From Alphaproteobacteria bacterium (GTDB lineage Bacteria > Pseudomonadota > Alphaproteobacteria > Rhizobiales > Xanthobacteraceae): a stretch of 10,450 nt of DNA. The notes under the pieces were generated by a model. It worked only from the letters and a program-made list of their open reading frames with translations, was not told where the DNA came from and did not search any database. The translations under genes and the position numbers were made by a program. The stretch lies in NCBI GenBank assembly GCA_005883115.1, contig VAZQ01000259.1:1-10450 (forward strand), in the 5' to 3' direction. Position 1 is the stretch's first letter. Every line of letters starts with the position of its first letter. Below are positions 5,204 to 10,450 of this stretch, piece by piece.

Positions 5204-7519
5204 TTACTTCGCGTGGCCGTCGCGCATTGCGCGCCAGAGCCGCTCCGGGGTTGCTGGCATCTCGACGTGGCGCACGCCCAGATGCGAGAGAGCGTCCACG
5301 AGCGCGTTGGCGACCGCCGGCATGGCGCCGACGCAGCCCGCTTCGCCTGCGCCTTTGACCCCGAGCGGATTGGTGCTGGTGGGCACCGGATTGCTCTTCA
5401 CCTCGACCGCGCTGATGTCGGTCGCTCGCGGCATGGCGTAATCCATGAAGGAACCGGTCAGGTTCTGACCGTCGCCGTCGAACCTTATATCCTCCATCAG
5501 GATTTGGCCGATGCCTTGCGCGACGCCGCCCACGATCTGCCCCTTCAGCAGCAGCGGATTGATGACTGTGCCGACGTCGTCCACGACGCTGTAGCGCACG
5601 ATCTCCACTTCGCCCGTGTCCTGATCGACCTCGAGCTCGCAGATGTGGCAGCCGTTGGGAAAGTTCTGCACCGGCGCAAAATAGGTCGCGGTGGCGATAA
5701 GCCCGACATCCATGTCCTTGGGCAGCTTGGTCGGCTCCATCGCCTCTTTGGCTACGTCCTTGATGGTGAGCGTCCGGTTGGTTTTGGGGCTGGAGAACAT
5801 GCCGTCGGCAAAGCTGATGTCAGCAGCATTGACGTTGAGGAGATGCGCCGCGATCGCCTTGCCCTTGGTTGCAATCCTCTCGGCAGCTGCCGCGACCGCC
5901 GATCCGCCGATAGTGGCCGAGCGCGAACCGCCGGTGCCTTCGCCCACGAAGACCTGATCTGTGTCGCCTTGGACATAGTGCACCTCCTCCGGATCGACTC
6001 CGAGGCGGTCGCACATGATCTGCTTGAAAATCGTCTCGTGGCCCTGGCCTTGGGTGACGCTGCCGGCGAGCAGCGTCGCCGCGCCCGACTTGTCGAACCT
6101 GATCTCGGCGCCTTCAAAACCCTGCGCAGCTGCGCGCTCGATCGTGTTGGAAAGCCCGATGCCGCGCAGCTTGCCACGCTGGCGCGCTTCGCTGCGCCGG
6201 CGCTCGAAACCGGCGAAATCGGCGAGCGCCAGCGCCATGTCCATGGTCTTTTCGAACTCGCCGCTGTCGTAGGTGAAGGTGAGCCCGCTCTTGAACGGCA
6301 TCGCCTCGGGCGCAATGTAATTCTTGCGCCGCAGTTCGGCGGGATCGACGCCGAGCTCGTCGGCGGCGAGATCGACCATGCGCTCGATCACATAGGCGGC
6401 CTCCGGGCGGCCATTGCCGCGATACGGGCGCACCGGATTGGTGTGCGTGAAAACCGCGGTCACGTCCGCATGGATTGCAGGCGTGCGATAGACGCCGGCG
6501 AGCGTGCCAATATTGCCGGTGAAGGCAGGCATGCCGGTCTGCAGATAGGCGCCGATGCTGGCGATAGTGTGTACCCGCAGGCCGAGGAAGATGCCGTTGC
6601 GGTCGAGCGCAAGCTCGGCGGTGGTGACGTTGTCGCGCGCCTGTGCATCGCATAGGAACGATTCCGAGCGCGTCGAAGTCCATTTGACCGGCCGCCCCAG
6701 CACTTTCGAGGCCAGCAGCACCAGCGCCACTTCGTTGTAGACGGCCGACTTCATCCCGAAACTGCCGCCGATGTCGCCGGCGATGACCCGGATCTTGCTC
6801 TCTGGCACCTTCAGGATCGGCGCGAGTTCGGCTCGGAACGGATGCGTCCGCTGCAGGGTGGTGTAGACGGTGTAGCGCTCCTCTGCAGCGTTGTAGTCGC
6901 CGACCGATCCGCGCGGCTCCATGCTGGCGGCTGTGACGCGGTTGATCACGAAGTGATGCTTGATGATGTGATCGGCCTTGGCGAAGGCGGCGTCGGTCGC
7001 GGCTTTATCGCCGAAGAGCTGAACGAATCCGATATTGTCGGGGCATTGGTCCCATACGCGCGCCGCGCCCTCGGCAGTGGCCTCTCCCGTCGACACGACC
7101 GCGGGGAGCGGCTCGTAATCGACCGTGATCAGTTCGGCCGCGTCGTGCGCTTGGAGCAGGGTCTCCGCCACCACGAAGGCAACGTAATCACCAGCGAAGC
7201 GCACGCGGTCTTTGACGAGCGCGGGATAGGGCGGCCGAAAGCTCGTGCCGTCGCGGCGCTTGAGCCCACCGGGAACCGGAAGGTCGCCCCATCCCGACGC
7301 CTGCCAATCCGCGCCCGTGAGCACCGCGAGCACGCCGGGCGCTGCCTTGGCCCGGCTCGTATCGATTGAGCGAATACGCGCATGGGCGTGCGGCGAGCGC
7401 AGCACGTAGCCGAATGTCATGCCAGGCAACATGATGTCGCCGACATAGCGGCCGCCGCCCCTGAGCAGGCGGGGATCCTCGAACCGAGACACGCTTTGGC
7501 CGATCGCAAATTCACCCAT
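5204..7519 (-). CDS. Xanthine dehydrogenase-family molybdopterin-binding (large) subunit
   Basis: This 771-residue protein is the catalytic Mo subunit of the molybdenum hydroxylase family, full length for stand-alone large subunits. The N-terminal a/b-hammerhead domain (about 1-140, beginning IGQSVSRFEDPRLLRGGGRY) is followed by the molybdopterin domains: GGSFGMK at 251-257, PYRGNGRPEA at 365-374, TGQGHET-like QGQGHET at 490-496, VGEGTGGSRS at 525-534, and VKGAGEAG at 721-728, where Glu726 is the expected catalytic base. Relatives hydroxylate N-heterocycles or aldehydes with water-derived oxygen. The active-site loop is not the Cys-containing CSFR loop of form I CO dehydrogenase, so it should not be called coxL. 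No FAD (medium) or [2Fe-2S] (small) subunit gene adjoins it. The ATG at 7519 has GAGG 5 bases upstream. It lies 60 bp after the receptor gene and 20 bp before the ridA-like gene. The substrate is unknown. Confidence 0.9.
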   Translation of the reverse strand: MGEFAIGQSVSRFEDPRLLRGGGRYVGDIMLPGMTFGYVLRSPHAHARIRSIDTSRAKAAPGVLAVLTGADWQASGWGDLPVPGGLKRRDGTSFRPPYPALVKDRVRFAGDYVAFVVAETLLQAHDAAELITVDYEPLPAVVSTGEATAEGAARVWDQCPDNIGFVQLFGDKAATDAAFAKADHIIKHHFVINRVTAASMEPRGSVGDYNAAEERYTVYTTLQRTHPFRAELAPILKVPESKIRVIAGDIGGSFGMKSAVYNEVALVLLASKVLGRPVKWTSTRSESFLCDAQARDNVTTAELALDRNGIFLGLRVHTIASIGAYLQTGMPAFTGNIGTLAGVYRTPAIHADVTAVFTHTNPVRPYRGNGRPEAAYVIERMVDLAADELGVDPAELRRKNYIAPEAMPFKSGLTFTYDSGEFEKTMDMALALADFAGFERRRSEARQRGKLRGIGLSNTIERAAAQGFEGAEIRFDKSGAATLLAGSVTQGQGHETIFKQIMCDRLGVDPEEVHYVQGDTDQVFVGEGTGGSRSATIGGSAVAAAAERIATKGKAIAAHLLNVNAADISFADGMFSSPKTNRTLTIKDVAKEAMEPTKLPKDMDVGLIATATYFAPVQNFPNGCHICELEVDQDTGEVEIVRYSVVDDVGTVINPLLLKGQIVGGVAQGIGQILMEDIRFDGDGQNLTGSFMDYAMPRATDISAVEVKSNPVPTSTNPLGVKGAGEAGCVGAMPAVANALVDALSHLGVRHVEMPATPERLWRAMRDGHAK

Positions 7520-7579
7520 AGGATCCTCGGGCTGTCGAGCGCGGAAAAGATGCCGCTGGTCCTGCCGGCAAGGGGGAAG

Positions 7580-8554
7580 TCAGTTGGTCGGCACGATGTT
7601 GGCGTCTTTGGCGAGCTTCACCGTCGCAGCGATATCGTCCTGGAAGAAGCGTTCAAATTGCTCGACGCTCATCGGCTGCGGCTCGACCCCAAGCTTCGCG
7701 AGTCTTTCCTGAATCACCGGCATGTCCAGAGCCTTTTGGGTTTCGTCGTGGAGCTTGTCGATAATCGGTCGCGGTGTACTCGCCGGTACGGACAATCCGC
7801 CCCAGTATATGTACTCCGCGTCGGGATAGCCGGCCTCCGCCACCGTCGGCACGTTTTGCAAAGAAGGCGCCCGCCTTGCCGTGCTGACGGCGAGGATCGT
7901 CACCTTGCCGTCGCCCAGCACCGAGGCCGCGGCTGCGATGGGCACATAATAAAAATCGATGCGTCCTGCCATTAATTCGGCGAGTCCCTCTGCGCCGCGG
8001 AACGGGATATGGCGGACATCGATTCCGGCGGCGACGCGCAGACGTTCGGCGGCCATATGGGACGCGGAGCCAATGCCCGCGGAGGCAAACGTCAACGCTC
8101 CTGGTTTTGCCTTTGCTGCCGCAACCAAGTCCGCAACCGTCTTGAAGCCGGTCGACGGGGCCGCTACGAGCACGTTCGGCTGAATGCCGAATAGCACCAC
8201 CGGCGCGAAGTCGCGCACCGCATCGTAAGGCAGCGTCCTGTGCAGGACGACCTGGGCGCTCAGCGAGGATGAGTGCAGCAAAATGGTGTAGCCGTCGGGA
8301 TCGGCCTTGGCGACCATGGCAGCACCGATCGTCCCGCCGCCACCCGGTTTGTTCTCGATGACGAACGGCTGACCGACCTGTCGCGAGACCTGATCAAGCA
8401 CCACGCGCGCGACGCTGTCGTTGGCATTGCCGGCGGTAAACGGGCTGATGACCTGCATCGCCCGGGTCGGCCATGGTTGCGGATCGGCCGCCGCCGTTGC
8501 CGCCAGCAGCCCCACACCCGCGATGGCACTGTACAGGGCACGATGTACTGTCAT
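7580..8554 (-). CDS. Tripartite tricarboxylate transporter (TctC/Bug-type) substrate-binding protein
   Basis: This 324-residue secreted receptor begins with a clear signal peptide: Arg5, a hydrophobic stretch over about residues 8-20, and likely cleavage after AAA at 21-23. The mature part carries Bug-family features: WPTRAMQVISPF near the new N-terminus, the ENKPGGGGTIGAAMVAKA-type loop with DGYT after it, the LPYDAVRDFAPV segment, HIPFRG, and NVPTVAEAGYPD. These proteins bind small organic acids or amides in the periplasm for TctA/TctB-type membrane partners or for sensing. No TctA or TctB gene is present here, so it is an orphan receptor, which is common in this family. The ATG at 8554 is chosen because AGAGGT lies 5 bases upstream and the signal peptide begins there. 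An in-frame ATG at 8584 would add ten residues spanning that ribosome binding site. It probably heads the transcript for the molybdenum hydroxylase. Confidence 0.9.
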   Translation of the reverse strand: MTVHRALYSAIAGVGLLAATAAADPQPWPTRAMQVISPFTAGNANDSVARVVLDQVSRQVGQPFVIENKPGGGGTIGAAMVAKADPDGYTILLHSSSLSAQVVLHRTLPYDAVRDFAPVVLFGIQPNVLVAAPSTGFKTVADLVAAAKAKPGALTFASAGIGSASHMAAERLRVAAGIDVRHIPFRGAEGLAELMAGRIDFYYVPIAAAASVLGDGKVTILAVSTARRAPSLQNVPTVAEAGYPDAEYIYWGGLSVPASTPRPIIDKLHDETQKALDMPVIQERLAKLGVEPQPMSVEQFERFFQDDIAATVKLAKDANIVPTN

Positions 8555-8623
8555 TTGCACCTCTTTGGGTCTCCCTTCGAGCATACCGCAGCGACACGTT
8601 GCTCGAAAAGAACGTACTTGGCG

Positions 8624-9454
8624 CTACGCCCGCTGCAGGACGGCGTTGAAGAGCTTGAGCCTCTGCTCCTGCAGATTGCGCAACATGTTTTTGGTGACGG
8701 TTGGAAAGGCCTCGCCAATCAAGATGTGGAGCCCGAGCGGCGGCAGCGATGCGCTCTCGAGCGCTTTGGTGCGCGCCATCTGTTGCTCCAGCGCTTCCTG
8801 CGTAGTGTCCTGCCAGGCGATGACGCGGAAACCGATGCGCTCGAGCGCGGCCCGGGTCGCGTGTGGTGTGGACAGAAAGCTGATGCTTTTGTCGTCGGCC
8901 CAGGGCGCGGGGTAAAACGGCTCGCCGCCGGGCCCGGCGGCGATCTCCTGGAGCGCGAGACGTCCGCCAGGCACCAGCACGCGGCGCATCTCGCCGTAAA
9001 GGCGATCGCGATCGGCGATGTTCATGGCCGCATTCTGTGACCACACGATATCGAAGCTCGCGTCGGCGAACGGCAGATCGAGCGCGTCGCCTTGCCGATA
9101 AGTGACCTTGTCGGCGAGGCGCGTGCGCTGCGCGAGCATCGCAGCGAGCGCGACGAATTCGGCGGTGAAATCGAGGCCGGTCACCTGGCAGCCGAATTTG
9201 CTCGCGAGAAAGCGCGACGGCCCGCCGATGCCGCAGCCGACGTCAAGAACGCGCTCGGAGCCGTTGATCTGAGCAAGCTGCGCCAGCCGCACGGTCGTAT
9301 TGCGCCCACCCGAATGGAACTCGTCGACCGGCGCGAGGTCGTCGGGCGTGAGATGCTCAATGTCTTTGCCTGCCGCCTTCAGCGCCGCCAGGATGACGTC
9401 GTCCAGCGCGCGCTTCTTGTAATGCTCGGCGACGGCTTGCGGCGATCGCGACAT
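8624..9454 (-). CDS. SAM-dependent class I methyltransferase (UbiE/sarcosine-methyltransferase-like)
   Basis: This 276-residue cytoplasmic enzyme has a Rossmann methyltransferase core. Motif I, VLDVGCGIGGPS, is at 69-80; the acidic end of strand 2 is GLD at 93-95; the QGDALDLPF segment is motif II; SFDIVWSQNAAMNI is the post-core strand; and LVPGGRLALQE follows. A segment before motif I (PVDEFHSGGRNTTVRLAQLA at about 42-61) resembles the substrate-side region of glycine/sarcosine/dimethylglycine N-methyltransferases, which also have the GIGGP form of motif I. This suggests a small amine, quinone or similar acceptor, but the substrate is not determined. GGAG lies 9 bases before the ATG. It is 69 bp before the receptor gene and 121 bp after the hydrolase gene, so it could be in the same transcript or have its own promoter. 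Confidence 0.88.
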   Translation of the reverse strand: MSRSPQAVAEHYKKRALDDVILAALKAAGKDIEHLTPDDLAPVDEFHSGGRNTTVRLAQLAQINGSERVLDVGCGIGGPSRFLASKFGCQVTGLDFTAEFVALAAMLAQRTRLADKVTYRQGDALDLPFADASFDIVWSQNAAMNIADRDRLYGEMRRVLVPGGRLALQEIAAGPGGEPFYPAPWADDKSISFLSTPHATRAALERIGFRVIAWQDTTQEALEQQMARTKALESASLPPLGLHILIGEAFPTVTKNMLRNLQEQRLKLFNAVLQRA

Positions 9455-9575
9455 GTCGAGTTTCTCCGGTTGGCGGCTAGGTTATAGCGCCGGACCCTGG
9501 CCCGTTGACAGCGAGTGAAGTCCCCCCTGCGCGAAAGCTCGGCGAGGGAGCAGACCGAGTTCGCGAACGGGCGGT
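9455..9575 (-). promoter_or_regulatory. Intergenic region with possible weak promoter for the methyltransferase gene
   Basis: Read leftward, this 121-bp gap contains a -10-like TATAAC about 30 bases before the methyltransferase ATG, with a poor -35-like GTCAAC 17 bases further upstream. There is no clear terminator for the preceding hydrolase gene. A TTGACA on the plus strand near 9504 has no matching -10 box or gene, so I do not count it. Confidence 0.25.
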
Positions 9576-10349
9576 TCAGAAATTCGCCGCGAGCTTTGGT
9601 TTCGGCGCGGGCGTCGATCCCTTCGGCAGGTCGAACAGGCCGCTGGGAAGGCTGTCGAGGAAGGCGAGTATCTCCGACGTCTTCACCACATCGGCATATT
9701 TGGCGTTCATATCGCAGAGGTTGATGGCGTGGCTCGCCTGCGAACGATCGAAGCAGGCCTCCTCTGGGAGCGCGATGCGGTAGTTGAGACTGAACGCATC
9801 GAGCACGGTGGCGCGCACGCAGCCGGAGGTCGTGGTGCCGGTGACGATGACGCTGTCGCAGCCGAGCAGCGTGAGATAGCTCGCCATGTTGGTGCCGAAG
9901 AAGCCGGAGGGCTTCTGCTTTAGTACCACGACGTCTTGCGGCGCCGGCGCGATCTCGGCGACGATGTCATTTCCGTCCACGTTGGTTGCGGGCCGGCTGG
10001 AGCGATCCTCGTCTGAGCGGGAGTTCTTCCAATTCCAGCTTCCGCTGTCCCAATTGTCCTCGCGACGCACCCCGGTCGTGTAGATTACCGGGATGCCCTT
10101 GGAGTGTGCCTTGTCGATCAGTGCCTTGAGATAGGGCATGGCAACCCAGGCGTCCTCGCCACAGGAATTACGCCAGCGCTTGATCGATTCGAGAATCGGC
10201 ACCGGGCGCTCGTCGCAGAACGCGTAGTTCACGTCGATGATCAACAGCGCAGGGCGGTTGCCGAATCCGCCGGGCGCGCCGTAACCGGACGTGGCGAACA
10301 CAGCTTTGTCGCGCTCGGTGAGGAACTTGTTCCAGATGGGCTCTGACAT
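9576..10349 (-). CDS. Isochorismatase-fold cysteine hydrolase (N-carbamoylsarcosine amidase-like)
   Basis: This 257-residue cytoplasmic protein has the full Asp-Lys-Cys triad of the family. Asp39 ends strand 1 (LLIIDVNYAF), Lys144 lies in VLKQKPSGFFGT four residues before the Ser, and Cys177 lies in GTTTSGCVRATVLDA, which also has the usual cis-peptide region. Relatives hydrolyse C-N bonds in amides (N-carbamoylsarcosine, maleamate, ureidoacrylate, nicotinamide). The WNSGSW-like Trp-rich loop (WDSGSWNWK, about 100-108) is an unusual substrate-side segment seen in carbamoylsarcosine-amidase-type members. The ATG at 10349 is preferred. A TTG at 10400 overlaps the stop of the preceding gene and would add 17 proline/threonine-rich residues. 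The ribosome binding site before 10349 is weak (GGGA, 8 bases upstream), so translational coupling with the upstream gene is possible. The exact amide substrate is unknown. Confidence 0.87.
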   Translation of the reverse strand: MSEPIWNKFLTERDKAVFATSGYGAPGGFGNRPALLIIDVNYAFCDERPVPILESIKRWRNSCGEDAWVAMPYLKALIDKAHSKGIPVIYTTGVRREDNWDSGSWNWKNSRSDEDRSSRPATNVDGNDIVAEIAPAPQDVVVLKQKPSGFFGTNMASYLTLLGCDSVIVTGTTTSGCVRATVLDAFSLNYRIALPEEACFDRSQASHAINLCDMNAKYADVVKTSEILAFLDSLPSGLFDLPKGSTPAPKPKLAANF

Positions 10350-10396
10350 GGTCGTGGGTCCCGGTTTCTCGGTTAAAGTTGGGTCGGTTCGGTCGT

Positions 10397-10450
10397 TCAA
10401 AGGCTCGCGCGCACGCTTTCGACGAAACTCATGTCGATGATCTGCTCGTA
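10397..10450 (-). CDS. C-terminal fragment of an unidentified protein, gene continues past window
   Basis: Seventeen codons reading YEQIIDMSFVESVRASL end in a TGA at 10397-10399 on the minus strand. The fragment lies 47 bp upstream of the preferred start of the isochorismatase-fold hydrolase, in the same direction, as expected for an operon partner. The ending (ID-[ML]-S-[FY]-V-x2) recalls the C-terminus of NitT/TauT-type ABC transporter substrate-binding proteins, but 17 residues are too few for a real assignment. Confidence 0.5.
   Translation of the reverse strand, partial: YEQIIDMSFVESVRASL

Noticed and set aside
5213..6655. A 480-residue open frame antisense to the Mo hydroxylase gene
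   Set aside because: It is fully covered by a gene with strong family motifs on the other strand. Long antisense frames are expected in GC-rich codon-biased DNA, and its translation shows no recognisable domain.
5204..7519. Form I carbon monoxide dehydrogenase large subunit (coxL)
   Set aside because: The characteristic Cys-containing CSFR active-site loop is absent. The position reads PYRGNGRPEA as in other molybdenum hydroxylases, and coxM/coxS are absent.
2136..10349. A rut-type pyrimidine degradation operon (luciferase-like, isochorismatase-like and Rid genes together)
   Set aside because: The three families do match RutA, RutB and RutC in kind, but the flavin enzyme is on the opposite strand and lacks the RutA N-terminal sequence I recall. 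The genes are far apart, and RutD-G are not seen.
10350..10400. Upstream TTG start for the isochorismatase-fold hydrolase
   Set aside because: It would overlap the previous stop codon, lacks a ribosome binding site, and would add 17 residues with no family match. The ATG at 10349 leads directly into the conserved N-terminus.

Overview
The window is GC-rich, densely coded bacterial DNA. It looks like an alphaproteobacterium of the order Hyphomicrobiales (Bradyrhizobium/Xanthobacteraceae-like). The reasons are a duplicated LTXXQ-type periplasmic protein, an ArgG of the alphaproteobacterial type, an orphan TctC/Bug-type solute receptor, a stand-alone molybdenum hydroxylase large subunit, and GC-rich intergenic palindromes of a style I remember from these genomes. 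This placement rests on protein character and base composition, not on a marker gene.

Layout, left to right. Plus strand: the 3' end of an LTXXQ-family gene (1-657) with two tandem copies of a 117-residue unit. A possible promoter and a leader rich in perfect palindromes follow (about 665-841), then argG (852-2094), whose reading frame is broken near 1869. A luciferase-like flavin monooxygenase follows (2136-3209). The strand then switches, and everything from 3270 to the right edge reads leftward. In transcription order these are: the last 17 codons of an unidentified gene (10397-10450), an isochorismatase-fold cysteine amidohydrolase (9576-10349), a SAM-dependent methyltransferase (8624-9454), a secreted tripartite-tricarboxylate-type receptor (7580-8554), a xanthine dehydrogenase-family molybdopterin subunit (5204-7519), a RidA-like protein (4794-5183), a 198-bp gap holding a palindromic repeat, and a cysteine-rich Fe-S/CCG protein (3270-4595).

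The leftward block looks like one catabolic accessory cluster. A periplasmic receptor would bind an organic acid or small amide, a molybdenum hydroxylase would oxidise a heterocycle or aldehyde, a RidA-like protein would handle a reactive intermediate, a cysteine hydrolase would open or deaminate an amide, and an Fe-S/CCG protein would move electrons. The receptor-hydroxylase-RidA part is the tightest (gaps of 60 and 20 bp, each start with a good ribosome binding site). The substrate cannot be read from sequence.

The best leads are the argG lesion, which fits an 11-base deletion; the palindromic argG leader; a molybdenum hydroxylase with neither its FAD nor its [2Fe-2S] partner alongside; a RidA homologue with Ser at the catalytic Arg105 position; and an Fe-S protein with an incomplete second cluster motif. 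I see no tRNA, rRNA, CRISPR, transposase or phage gene. The window reads as an ordinary chromosomal metabolic region with some unusual details, and I do not claim a wholly new system.
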